Assembly (NCBI GenBank): GCA_934661005.1
Contig: CAKUIK010000019.1
Span: 1-44,064 of the forward strand
Source of the DNA: an uncultured Slackia sp.
Lineage (GTDB): Bacteria > Actinomycetota > Coriobacteriia > Coriobacteriales > Eggerthellaceae
Length of the DNA stretch: 44,064 bases
Reading direction: 5' to 3'
The notes under the pieces were generated by a model. That model had not been told where the DNA came from. It searched no databases and saw only the letters and a program-made list of their open reading frames with translations. Every line of letters begins with the position of its first letter. The first letter of the stretch is position 1. Of this stretch, positions 24,027 to 31,910 are shown piece after piece. A program made the position numbers and the translations under genes.

Positions 24027-24746
24027 ATGGCTGAAGAAGAGAAGGTTGAAACGACCGAAGCTGCGGATACCAAAGCCGCCAAAAAGGGCAAGAAGAAATG
24101 GCCCGTCGTTGTCGGCGTTGTTGCTGTCGTAATCGTGGCCGCTGGTGCGGGCTTCTGGGTTTGGCATGAGCAGCCGAGCTTCTGCGCCGCCATCTGCCAC
24201 ACTCCGATGGACGCTTACCTCGAGACCTACGATTCTGGCAACTATGACAAGTATGGCAACGAGCTCACTTCTGAAGATCAGAAGAACGCTATGATGGCCT
24301 ACCTGCACAAGACCGAAGCCGGCACCACCTGCCTCGGCTGCCATCAGCCGGTCATCACCGAGCAGATCACCGAAGGCATGAACTGGATCACCGGCAACTA
24401 TGAGGTTGCTGGCGAGAACAAGCAGGGCGACACCGTCCTCGAGACCCGCGACATCAGCGAGCTCGTTGCTGCTCGTGGCGCTGAAGACGACGAGTTCTGC
24501 CTGAACTCCGGTTGCCACACCAATGCTGACGGTTCTGTCATGACTCGCGACGACCTCGTGGCTCTGACCGCCGACCTGTCCAGCACCCGCAACCCGCATG
24601 TCTCCCAGCACGGCGAGTACTCTTGCACGCAGTGCCACAAGGGCCATGCGCAGTCTGTGAACTACTGCTCCAGCTGCCACAGCGACGCTCCTATCCCGGA
24701 GGGCTGGCTCTCCGCGAGCGAGGGCAAGAAGCTTCAGACTCTCTAG
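24027..24746 (+). CDS. Membrane-anchored pentaheme cytochrome c, NrfH/NapC-like
   Basis: The 239-residue protein has a Lys-rich cytoplasmic end, one membrane helix (about 26-46) and an external domain with five heme sites. Three are normal CX2CH (C102, C200, C214) and two are unusual: CAAICH (C53, CX3CH) and CLNSGCH (C158, CX4CH). The first is followed by TPM, recalling the methionine near heme 1 of NrfH. Such proteins take electrons from menaquinol and hand them to an outer reductase. NrfA at 1715 lacks an adjacent NrfH, so this is a candidate partner, as are other reductases of the genome. The start at 24027 follows GAAAGGGGG. It is ahead of the ccm operon but separated from it by a strong terminator. 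Confidence 0.82.
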   Translation: MAEEEKVETTEAADTKAAKKGKKKWPVVVGVVAVVIVAAGAGFWVWHEQPSFCAAICHTPMDAYLETYDSGNYDKYGNELTSEDQKNAMMAYLHKTEAGTTCLGCHQPVITEQITEGMNWITGNYEVAGENKQGDTVLETRDISELVAARGAEDDEFCLNSGCHTNADGSVMTRDDLVALTADLSSTRNPHVSQHGEYSCTQCHKGHAQSVNYCSSCHSDAPIPEGWLSASEGKKLQTL

Positions 24747-24820
24747 TTTGACGCATCCGCCGATCGCAACGCTGCGGGTACTGCAATTTGCGTAGTTTCC
24801 CGAAGCGCCATGGAACAAAA

Positions 24821-24851
24821 GGACCCGCCATTTTTTGGCGGGTCCTTTTTT
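24821..24851 (+). terminator. Rho-independent terminator after the cytochrome gene
   Basis: GGACCCGCCA (24821-24830) pairs with TGGCGGGTCC (24836-24845) around a TTTTT loop and is followed by six T. It separates the cytochrome gene from the ccm operon. Confidence 0.95.
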
Positions 24852-24989
24852 GTATTATGCAGGGTTGGAATGCCCTGCTCTTATGTCGACGCGGGGCTTT
24901 AATGCCCGATGGGGCTTATTGAGATACGGGCGCGCGCGTGCGCGCAAGGGGAGCGGCCAAAAGCGCCGCACGGAAAAGGAGCGAAGCGA

Positions 24990-25676
24990 ATGAACTCCAA
25001 AATGAAGCGCAGGCTCATTGTGGTCACGGGCGTTATCGTTGTGGTGCTCGCGATTGTTCTTGCCATTGTCGGCTCGAGCGGCGCGGCGAAAACCATCTCG
25101 GTGAAAGATGCCCTGGAATCTGACCTTTCGGGCGAGCGCGTGCAGGTTTCCGGCAACGTGGTGGACAACTCGTTTGCCACGGTCGACGGTGTGCTCACGT
25201 TCGACATCTACGATCCCGATGGGGGCGATCCGGCCCAGAAGCTTCATGTGAGCTACGATGGCGCCGCTTCTTCGACGTTCGGCAACGGCGTGACCGCTAT
25301 TTGCACGGGCAAAATCGTCGAGGGCGAAAGTGGCCTTGAGCTCGTGTGCAGCGAGCTTGTCACGAAGTGCCCCTCGAAGTATGAAAGCGCTACTGACGCT
25401 CTGAGCGTGACGAATCTGCTCGACTACGGTGACTCCATCATTAACACCACCGTGAAGCTCAAGGGTGCCGTGAAAGCCGGCACGCTCACTTCGGCCGCCG
25501 AAAGCGGCGAGCCGCGCTTCGTGGTCGTCGACGCAAACGACGCTTCGCGCGAAATCGCCGTCGATTATGACGGCGCGCTGGCCGACGGCATTGCCGATGG
25601 CACTTCGGTCGTCGTCACCGGCTCGCTGGAAGCGTCCGGCGCATTTAAAGCAACCGACGTCGCGCAGGAGGGTTAA
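24990..25676 (+). CDS. ccmE: Cytochrome c maturation heme chaperone CcmE, CXXXY type with a second OB domain
   Basis: The 228-residue protein has an N-terminal membrane anchor (about 8-30) and then an OB-fold domain ending in CPSKY (Cys127-Tyr131). That is the CXXXY heme-binding motif found in a minority of CcmE proteins in place of HXXXY. A second similar OB domain follows (about 140-228: VKLKGAV, IAVDYDGALADGIADG, TSVVVTGSLEASGAFKATDV) and stops just where a heme motif would be expected. CcmE carries heme on the outer face to the cytochrome ligation site. The start follows AAAAGGAG. ccmF begins four bases after the stop. The double domain could be an insertion or fusion particular to this group. 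Confidence 0.82.
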   Translation: MNSKMKRRLIVVTGVIVVVLAIVLAIVGSSGAAKTISVKDALESDLSGERVQVSGNVVDNSFATVDGVLTFDIYDPDGGDPAQKLHVSYDGAASSTFGNGVTAICTGKIVEGESGLELVCSELVTKCPSKYESATDALSVTNLLDYGDSIINTTVKLKGAVKAGTLTSAAESGEPRFVVVDANDASREIAVDYDGALADGIADGTSVVVTGSLEASGAFKATDVAQEG

Positions 25677-25679
25677 AGC

Positions 25680-27992
25680 GTGTCTACCTTTGGTTTGTTC
25701 GGCCTGGTCATCGCCTTTGCGGGCGTGGTCATTGGCTCTGTGTGCCTGCTCGTTTCGCAGGCGCTTCGCGGCATTCGCCGCGCATCTTCGGCCGACACGT
25801 TCGCGTGGGCGGGCGCCGTGGCGCATATTCTCGCGTTCATCGCGCTCACGTTCTGCTGCGGCCTGCTCGTCTTCTGCTTCATGACGGGCGATTTCTCTAT
25901 CGAATACGTGCTGCTCGAGCATTCCGAGGCGGAAGGCGCGCTCGGCGTGCTCTACCGTTTCGCGGGCCTGTGGGCCGGCCGCGAGGGCTCGCTTCTGCTG
26001 TGGGCATGGCTCATCTCGGCGTTCAACGTGGCCGTGGCCGTGCGCGTGATGAAGCACGACGAACCCATCGATTGCATGGCGCTGCTCGTGTCGGGCCTCG
26101 TGCTCGTGGCGTTTGTGGCCGTCATGCTCTTCTCGGAAAGCAATATGCCCTTCACGGCGACCGCGGCTCCCTACATCGATTCTTCGGGCCGCCTCACGAA
26201 TACGGGCTCCATGCAGGGCATGAACCCGCTGCTCGAGCACTGGGCGCAGGCCATTCATCCGCCGACGCTGTTCATCGGCTACGCGGGCCTCACTATTCCG
26301 TTCGCGTACGCCATCGCGGCGCTCATCGTGAACGATTCTTCCAAGAAATGGGTTGAGCGCTCGAGCCGTTTCGCCATGATTTCGTGGCTGTTCCTGGGCA
26401 TCGGTATTGGCCTTGGCTGCGTGTGGGCCTACGTCGTGCTTGGCTGGGGCGGCTACTGGGGCTGGGACGCTGTGGAAAACGCCAGCCTGCTTTCGTGGTG
26501 CGTGGCGCTCGCGCTTGTGCACAGCTTCACCGTGTACCGCAAGCGCGGCGCGTTCAAGCGCTGGTCGATCATGTGCGCGTGCATCACGTTCGCGTTCGTT
26601 ATTACCGGCACGTTCATCACGCGCTCGGGCATCGTGCAATCGGTGCACGCCTTCGAGGGCGACCCGGTGTCGCTCGTGCTCTTCGGCGGCCTTATCGCGG
26701 TTTCGATGCTCGCGGGCATCGCCGGCCTGCTTATTCGCTGGAAGAGTTTCGGCCCCGGCGAGAACGACGTTATGGAATCGTTCGCCTCGCGCGACGCCGC
26801 GTACTATTTCAACAACGTAATCATGATCGTGTTCACGGTGATCCTGTGCTACCTCACGGTGGCAAGCGCGCTGCCTTCATGGCTGCCGTTCGGCGGCCAG
26901 AGCCTGTCCGCCGGTACCTATAATGCCATCGCTCGCCCGCTCGGGGTGGCGTACTGCGCGATTATCGCCGTATGCCCGCTGCTTTCTTGGGTGAAAACCG
27001 ACCCCAAGGCTTTCTGGAAGAAGGCGCGCGTCCCGGGTTTGTGCGCGGTCGTGCTGTTCGTTGCGCTCATGGCATATTTCGTCACCACGCTCTACCCGGC
27101 GTATGACGCCATCATCCAGGCGGGCGGCACCGAGGCCGAAGAGCTCGCGTCGGAAGGCCCCGTGTGGTACTACAACGGCATCGCCGTGGTGGGCTTCGCG
27201 GTGGCGAGCTTGCTGTTCTTCAATACGTTGTTCCTTATTGGTCGCACGGTCGGCGCGCGCGCGAAAGCTGCGGGCAAAAACCCGGTGGCGGCGTTTTTCG
27301 CAAGCCTCGCGTCCGACGCCCCGCGTTTCGGCGGCTACATCACGCACCTTGCGATGTCCATCATTCTGGTGGGCCTCATTGGTTCGTCGATGTATGTGAC
27401 CGAGAAAACCGGCTACGTCGATTTCGATCAGGATTCCAACACGGGCGGCACGTTCACCATTGAGAACTACGAGCTTCGCTATCTGAACAATGAAGTAACC
27501 GAGACCTCCAACGGCAAGCAGGTTGACTACTGCACCCAGTTCGAGGTGTACGACACGAATTCTGGCAACTACATTGGCACGGTGTCGCCTTCGGTGACGC
27601 TGCAGTCGGCCACGCAGCAGACCAAGCTCAACGCGAGCGTGATAAGCTTCCCCATGGAGGACTTGTTCGTGGTGTACCGCGGCGTGAATGATGCCGGTCA
27701 GCTGTCGATGGACGTGCGCGTGAACCCGCTCATCAGCTGGGTGTGGGTCGGTTTCGCGATGCTCGTTATTGGCACCGGCCTTGGCGCGTTTGGCCGCCGC
27801 AAGCCTTCGGGCAAAGTGAAGGTTAAGGCTGGTGCTCAGGCGGAAGCTGCCAAGGGCGATGCTTGTGCGGAAGAGACGGCCGAGGGCGAGGCGGAAAGCA
27901 CCGCCGAGGCCGCGATTAAGGCGGAAAGCGCCGCCGAGGCTGCGACCGATGCCGCTGTGGCGACTAAGCCTGCGGCAACGGCGGAAGCGTAG
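25680..27992 (+). CDS. ccmF: Heme lyase membrane subunit CcmF
   Basis: The 770-residue membrane protein has the heme-handling WGGYWGWDAVENA motif (about 255-267), HPPTLFIGY (about 197-205) and some fifteen hydrophobic segments, as in CcmF. It transfers heme from CcmE to apocytochromes outside the membrane. The start is GTG with CAGGAGGG seven bases upstream. The C terminus has an added tail of about 55 residues rich in Ala, Glu and Lys on the cytoplasmic side. It is the second gene of the ccm operon. No ccmG or ccmH gene is seen in the window, so thiol handling must be encoded elsewhere. Confidence 0.92.
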   Translation: MSTFGLFGLVIAFAGVVIGSVCLLVSQALRGIRRASSADTFAWAGAVAHILAFIALTFCCGLLVFCFMTGDFSIEYVLLEHSEAEGALGVLYRFAGLWAGREGSLLLWAWLISAFNVAVAVRVMKHDEPIDCMALLVSGLVLVAFVAVMLFSESNMPFTATAAPYIDSSGRLTNTGSMQGMNPLLEHWAQAIHPPTLFIGYAGLTIPFAYAIAALIVNDSSKKWVERSSRFAMISWLFLGIGIGLGCVWAYVVLGWGGYWGWDAVENASLLSWCVALALVHSFTVYRKRGAFKRWSIMCACITFAFVITGTFITRSGIVQSVHAFEGDPVSLVLFGGLIAVSMLAGIAGLLIRWKSFGPGENDVMESFASRDAAYYFNNVIMIVFTVILCYLTVASALPSWLPFGGQSLSAGTYNAIARPLGVAYCAIIAVCPLLSWVKTDPKAFWKKARVPGLCAVVLFVALMAYFVTTLYPAYDAIIQAGGTEAEELASEGPVWYYNGIAVVGFAVASLLFFNTLFLIGRTVGARAKAAGKNPVAAFFASLASDAPRFGGYITHLAMSIILVGLIGSSMYVTEKTGYVDFDQDSNTGGTFTIENYELRYLNNEVTETSNGKQVDYCTQFEVYDTNSGNYIGTVSPSVTLQSATQQTKLNASVISFPMEDLFVVYRGVNDAGQLSMDVRVNPLISWVWVGFAMLVIGTGLGAFGRRKPSGKVKVKAGAQAEAAKGDACAEETAEGEAESTAEAAIKAESAAEAATDAAVATKPAATAEA

Positions 27993-28002
27993 GGCAGCGG
28001 CT

Positions 28003-28716
28003 ATGGCAAACGCCATTGAAACGAAAAAGCTCACGAAGGTGTTCGGCGACCGCAAGGCGCTCGACAAAGTGTCGATCGAAGTACCCGAAGGCGCGTTCCT
28101 TTCCATCTTCGGGCCGAACGGCGCCGGCAAAACCACGCTCGTGCGCACGCTCGCCACGCTTTCGCGCGCCACGTCGGGCACGGCGCTCGTGGCGGGCTTC
28201 GATGCGAAAGAAGACCCCGATAAGGTGCGCGAGCACATTGGGCTCATCTCGCACAACCCCATGCTGTACCCCGACCTCACGGCCATGGAAAACCTCATGT
28301 TCACCGCGCAACTGTACGGCGTGGTGAACGCCGAGGAACGTGTGCGCGAGCTTCTGCGCGCGGTTGAGCTCGACCATCGCCGCTTCGACGTGGTGCGCAC
28401 CTTCTCGCGCGGCATGACGCAGCGCCTTTCCATTGCGAGAGCCCTGATGAACGACCCCGATGTGGTGTTCCTCGATGAGCCTTACGCGGGCCTCGACCCC
28501 CATGCGGTCGAGATTTTCGACGGGCTCATCGAGCAGCTGCGCGACGGGCGGACCTTCGTCATGGTGAGCCACGATTTGCAGAAGGGTTTTGACGTGTGCA
28601 CGCACGCGCTCGTGCTCGCGCGCGGTCGCGTGGTGAGCTACGCGCCCAAGGAAGACATCGACTTCGAGCAGTTCCGCCAGCTCTATCGCGAGACCGTGGG
28701 AATGGGGGTGGCGTAA
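28003..28716 (+). CDS. ccmA: Heme-exporter-type ABC ATPase CcmA
   Basis: The 237-residue ATPase has Walker A GPNGAGKTT (about 37-45), an ABC signature with FSRGMTQRLS, Walker B VVFLDEPYAGLDP and the switch His in MVSHD. It powers release of heme-loaded CcmE together with CcmB and CcmC. The ATG at 28003 is chosen because upstream codons in the same frame lie inside ccmF. It starts 10 bp after ccmF and ends directly against ccmB. Order and partners make the CcmA assignment safe. Confidence 0.9.
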   Translation: MANAIETKKLTKVFGDRKALDKVSIEVPEGAFLSIFGPNGAGKTTLVRTLATLSRATSGTALVAGFDAKEDPDKVREHIGLISHNPMLYPDLTAMENLMFTAQLYGVVNAEERVRELLRAVELDHRRFDVVRTFSRGMTQRLSIARALMNDPDVVFLDEPYAGLDPHAVEIFDGLIEQLRDGRTFVMVSHDLQKGFDVCTHALVLARGRVVSYAPKEDIDFEQFRQLYRETVGMGVA

Positions 28717-29433
28717 GTGGCCGTGGAAATGAAGAAGCCCTCTACCTGGGCGCATTACAAGGCGCTTCTGCGCAAAGACCTCGCCCAGGAGCTGCACACC
28801 AAGGAAATGATCACGTCCATGGGCTTGTATGCCCTGCTCGTGCTCGTGGTGTATGGCGCCTCGCTTGCCCAGGCGGGAAGCGAGCTCGACATTCAGCAAA
28901 TGGCGGGCGGGCTTTTGTGGGTCGTGATTTTGTTCACGAGCCTGCTGGGATTGAACCGCTCGTTTTCGCACGAGAAGGAAAACGGCTGTTTGGAAAGCAT
29001 CTTGCTCGTGCCCATGGATCGCTCGGTGATTTTTTTGGCGAAGGCCACGGCGAACCTCGTGTTCCTGCTGATCGTCGAGGTTATTTGCGTGCCTTTGTTC
29101 TTCTTCTTTTTCCTGGGAACGGTGGGCGCTGCCGAGACGTGGCCGCTTATGTTCGCGCCGCTTTTGGTGGGCACCATCGGCATCGCGGGTATCGGCACGC
29201 TGCTTTCGACCATCACCATCAACACGCGCGGCAAAGACGTGATGCTTGCGGTGCTGTTCATCCCTCTTATGTTCCCGCTTTTGTGGGCGTGCGTTTCGGC
29301 GACCACGGGCGTGTTGGTCGGCGGCGAGGAAGTGATGGAGGCGTTTACCGCGTCAATGGCTTTGGCGGGTGGCTACGACGTCATCATGATTCTGGTGTCG
29401 TGGGTGCTCTACGACTTCGTAGTGAGCGCTTAA
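28717..29433 (+). CDS. ccmB: Heme exporter membrane subunit CcmB
   Basis: The 238-residue protein has about six membrane helices and the CcmB segment RSFSHEKENGCLESILLVPMD (counted in two parts, about residues 83-103). The start is a GTG immediately after the ccmA stop codon, which suggests translational coupling. It forms the channel part of the CcmABC complex. The gene is followed by a 580-bp palindrome-rich spacer, which is an odd place for a break in this operon. Confidence 0.9.
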   Translation: MAVEMKKPSTWAHYKALLRKDLAQELHTKEMITSMGLYALLVLVVYGASLAQAGSELDIQQMAGGLLWVVILFTSLLGLNRSFSHEKENGCLESILLVPMDRSVIFLAKATANLVFLLIVEVICVPLFFFFFLGTVGAAETWPLMFAPLLVGTIGIAGIGTLLSTITINTRGKDVMLAVLFIPLMFPLLWACVSATTGVLVGGEEVMEAFTASMALAGGYDVIMILVSWVLYDFVVSA

Positions 29434-29442
29434 ATCGCTGGC

Positions 29443-29601
29443 GGTCGCGTACGGCCTCGCGCGGGCTTTTCTGAAACCACAGCGGGCTACCGCTCGCCTC
29501 TGGCTCGCTATGCGCCCGCTTGGCGGTGTTTCATTCTGGAATGAAAAGCAGGAATGAACACCGACGGTTTCCGAAAAGCCCGCGCGGAGCCGCACGCGAC
29601 C
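29443..29601. repeat. Large nested inverted repeat between ccmB and ccmC (first)
   Basis: Arms of 36 nt at 29443-29478 and 29566-29601 pair at 32 of 36 positions (shared core GCGCGGGCTTTTC). Inside is a second inverted repeat: CGGTGTTTCATTC (29524-29536) with GAATGAACACCG (29552-29563). As RNA it would form one long branched hairpin just after ccmB. Confidence 0.8.
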
Positions 29602-29643
29602 GCGATGCAAGGTTTGCTCAGCTGCGCTCACTATGGTCCGTCT

Positions 29644-29688
29644 GGCGGTGTTCAACTTTGGAATTAGATTCCTTTTGAGCACCGACGG
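29644..29688. repeat. Second copy of the inner GGCGGTGTT module
   Basis: This block repeats the inner part of the previous structure: GGCGGTGTTC at its left end, GGAAT (29660-29664) facing ATTCC (29668-29672) at its tip and GCACCGACGG at its right end. The first structure has GGCGGTGTTT, TGGAAT and AACACCGACGG in the same order. The middle differs but the ability to pair is kept. A further inverted repeat, ACGGTCCC with GGGACCGT, links its right end to 29715-29722. Confidence 0.6.
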
Positions 29689-29794
29689 TCCCAGGCAAGC
29701 CCCTCGGGGAAGCCGGGACCGTTCGTCTGGGCTGGCGAGGGATTCGGAATCGTTCTGATCGGGCTTTTCTGAAATCAGGAAGCGCGTTGACGTT

Positions 29795-29957
29795 GGGCTT
29801 CGATTTAGCTCGGAAGGCCCGGCGAAGGTCGTCTGAGCTCAAACGCGTTCTTCGCCTTTTCGTTGAGCGAAGTCAGGCGAGCGCGTAGCGAAGCCCGAAG
29901 GGCGAAGCGGTAGCGTGCCGTGGCCTTGGCCGGGCCTTCCGAGCCAAACCGAAGCCC
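29795..29957. repeat. Third large inverted repeat between ccmB and ccmC
   Basis: Arms of 29 nt at 29795-29823 and 29929-29957 pair at 26 of 29 positions (core GCTCGGAAGGCCCGGC). The stretch CGGGCTTTTCTGAAA at 29760-29774 before it repeats the start of the first structure (29462-29476). No gene is seen in 29434-30013. Confidence 0.75.
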
Positions 29958-30013
29958 TGGTAGGATAATAGATGGTATACGTTGCTTAAAACATACGAGG
30001 AAGGGTTGGTGAC

Positions 30014-30778
30014 ATGACCGACAAACCGTTTAAGGAACCCAAGGTTGGTGGCAAGCTTGACGCTGCCGTGCCTTGGATGATGGCGGTGGGCACGCTGCTC
30101 GCCGTTGCGGGCTTCGTGCTCACGTTTACGCTCGCGCCGCTCGTCAACGGCGCGGCTGTGAGCGAGCCGCAGGTTATCGCGGGAACCGTGGTGGCCAATA
30201 AGCTGCTCATCTCGCAGAAGATCTTCTACTGGCATGTGCCGGTGGCCATTTCGAGCTTCGCCGCGGTGGCGTTTTCCGCGTTCTACGGCGTTCGCTTCCT
30301 TATGACCAAACGCGCTTGTTATGACGTGCGCGCGCGTATCTGCATGGAAGTCGCGCTTGTTTTTGTGCTGTGCGTCATGGCCAGTGGCGAGCTGTGGGAG
30401 CGTTTCGAGTGGGGCGTGTGGTGGACGTGGGAGCCGCGCCTTACCACGTACTTCATTTTGATGCTCATGGTTTTCGCGTACTTCATTCTGCGCAACGCTG
30501 TGGAAGACCCCGAGCGACGCGCGACCTATGCTGCCGTGCTTGGCACCTTGATTTTCGTGGACGTGCCCATCTGCTTCATGATCACGCGCATCATTCCCTC
30601 GGGCGTGCACCCGGTCATTTTCCGCACCGATTCGGGCCTGTCGCCCGACATGCTGCTGCCGTTCTTGCTGTCGCTGTTCGGCATGATGCTTATCGCGTTC
30701 GGCCTGTACCGCCTGCGCCTGCGCACCCAAATCATGCAAGACAAAGTCGCCCGCCTTTCCGATGCATTGGAGGACTAA
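30014..30778 (+). CDS. ccmC: Heme exporter membrane protein CcmC
   Basis: The 254-residue protein has six membrane helices and the WGVWWTWEPRLT motif (about 135-146), with flanking histidines such as the one in YWHVP, which defines CcmC. It loads heme onto CcmE at the outer face. GAGGAAGGGTTGGTG stands before the start, and GGTATACGT with TAGGATAAT about 40 bp upstream could give a local promoter after the palindromic spacer. ccmD follows without a gap. Confidence 0.92.
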   Translation: MTDKPFKEPKVGGKLDAAVPWMMAVGTLLAVAGFVLTFTLAPLVNGAAVSEPQVIAGTVVANKLLISQKIFYWHVPVAISSFAAVAFSAFYGVRFLMTKRACYDVRARICMEVALVFVLCVMASGELWERFEWGVWWTWEPRLTTYFILMLMVFAYFILRNAVEDPERRATYAAVLGTLIFVDVPICFMITRIIPSGVHPVIFRTDSGLSPDMLLPFLLSLFGMMLIAFGLYRLRLRTQIMQDKVARLSDALED

Positions 30779-30970
30779 ATGAATCCCGTTCTTTCCGAAA
30801 TCTATTCCACCGTGCTTGGCGGTGCGCCGTACGTGATCGCCGCCTATGCGCTCATTTTCGCGATTCTCATGGTGTACGTGATCATGACCACCATGAAGCT
30901 GAAGAACACCGAGAAGAAGCTTGACGCGCTCGAGGAGCATGTCGAGGAGCTTCTGGCTGCGAAGAAATAG
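30779..30970 (+). CDS. ccmD: CcmD-like small membrane protein
   Basis: The 63-residue protein has one membrane helix (APYVIAAYALIFAILMVYVI, about 16-35) followed by a charged coiled-coil-like tail (KNTEKKLDALEEHVEELL). Size, position after ccmC and the AAYA helix pattern fit CcmD, which helps release heme-loaded CcmE. The start codon follows the ccmC stop directly. Short CcmD proteins vary a lot, so the call rests largely on context. Confidence 0.8.
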   Translation: MNPVLSEIYSTVLGGAPYVIAAYALIFAILMVYVIMTTMKLKNTEKKLDALEEHVEELLAAKK

Positions 30971-31006
30971 CGCGCTGGCCTGGGTTTTTGCGCATATGCG
31001 ATTGGA

Positions 31007-31038
31007 GCGGTAGGTGCCACGGCTGCCTGCCGCTTTTT
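31007..31038 (+). terminator. Rho-independent terminator of the ccm operon
   Basis: GCGGTAGG (31007-31014) pairs with CCTGCCGC (31026-31033) with one G-U pair. An inner GCC/GGC extends it, and TTTTT follows. Confidence 0.85.
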
Positions 31039-31192
31039 CTATCTCGGCGATGAAAGCGCGCTGTTGCTCGCTTGCTTCGGTGCTTGCCCAAATGGCTGTC
31101 GTTCGTGTTTGCGGGAAAGCGTGGGGTTTGGCCTCGATTTGACGCTTGCTAAGGTTCGCGATTCTTGCGGCAGGCATGCCGCGTATTCTCGT

Positions 31193-31433
31193 GTCAAAAA
31201 ATGCGTCGATTAGGTCGCATTGCGCAGATAGTGAAGCGAAATTTCAATCGAGAAGAGAATATAGAAATGCGGAAGAAGAAATGACCTGGTGCTTTGCCGA
31301 AACGATAAAGAAGAGGATTGGAAAACGGGTCGTCGGCGATCTTTCTTATTGGGTCCGATTGCCTAATCGCTGCGTTTCTTGCCACGCGGCGTTTTAATCG
31401 ATGCAATCCGACCTAATCGTCGCGTTTTTTGCC
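31193..31433. repeat. Three related 28-30-nt repeats, one inverted
   Basis: The pattern CCGAYCTAATCG-NN-GCGTTTYTTGCC occurs at 31354-31383 (with one extra base) and 31407-31433. It occurs in the opposite direction at 31193-31222 (core CGATTAGGTCGCATTG). The outer two therefore form an inverted repeat around about 180 bp. This may be the remains of a small mobile element or spaced sites for a DNA-binding protein. Confidence 0.55.
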
Positions 31434-31603
31434 AGCTGGTTGTGCGCGGCGCGATTTGTTTGGGTTGTGGGCAGCATGCCGAACGTATGTTGCCGTAGCG
31501 TGTTTGGGCTATTTCGATGTGCGGTTGCTCGTTGCGCTTCGGCAAATGGAAGGGAAAGGTGGCTGGGCTGTGGTGGTGCGTACGATGTTGCTGTTTAAGC
31601 TAG

Positions 31604-31625
31604 TTTGTCGAGTATAGTCGACAAA
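31604..31625. promoter_or_regulatory. 22-bp palindrome upstream of galU
   Basis: TTTGTCGA (31604-31611) and TCGACAAA (31618-31625) form a perfect inverted repeat around GTATAG. It looks like an operator for a dimeric repressor. It lies about 285 bp before the galU start, so the link to galU is uncertain. Confidence 0.4.
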
Positions 31626-31910
31626 TTGGAACCTTCCGAGACGCATGCGACGGAAAGGCGCTGGCCTTACCTCATGTGTACGGCTTTTCCGAGGGTTGTC
31701 TTCTTCTTGCCTGCGCCCATCGTTGATATTTGTGCGACCAGCTCCTTTTGGAGTCAATGTGCGCACGATTCCGCCTTTAACTTTGCCGTGTGTTCGCGTG
31801 CAGCCTTTTTGGGCTTTTCCCGCTCGGCGTTCAAGTGTCGTACAATACACCCACGCAATCGAACGGGCCGCTGTGCGCGGCGCGTCGTTTTCCCAGATAG
31901 GAGATGTACG

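Larger units (their letters stand above)
30971..31910. other. Gene-free stretch between ccmD and galU
   Basis: In 940 bases no convincing gene is found. Codon use is irregular and no frame has a good start. The stretch holds the ccm terminator (31007-31038), a set of three related 28-30-nt repeats (31193-31433), a palindrome (31604-31625) and a -10-like TACAAT at 31841-31846 that could serve galU. The part 31190-31420 is AT-richer than its surroundings, which may mark an inserted remnant. Confidence 0.55.

Noticed and set aside
29434..30013. A protein gene between ccmB and ccmC
   Set aside because: The open frames are explained by palindromic repeats and have no start signal or known pattern.
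31605..31910. N-terminal extension of galU
   Set aside because: The frame is open but not protein-like, and a good ribosome binding site stands before the TTG at 31911.
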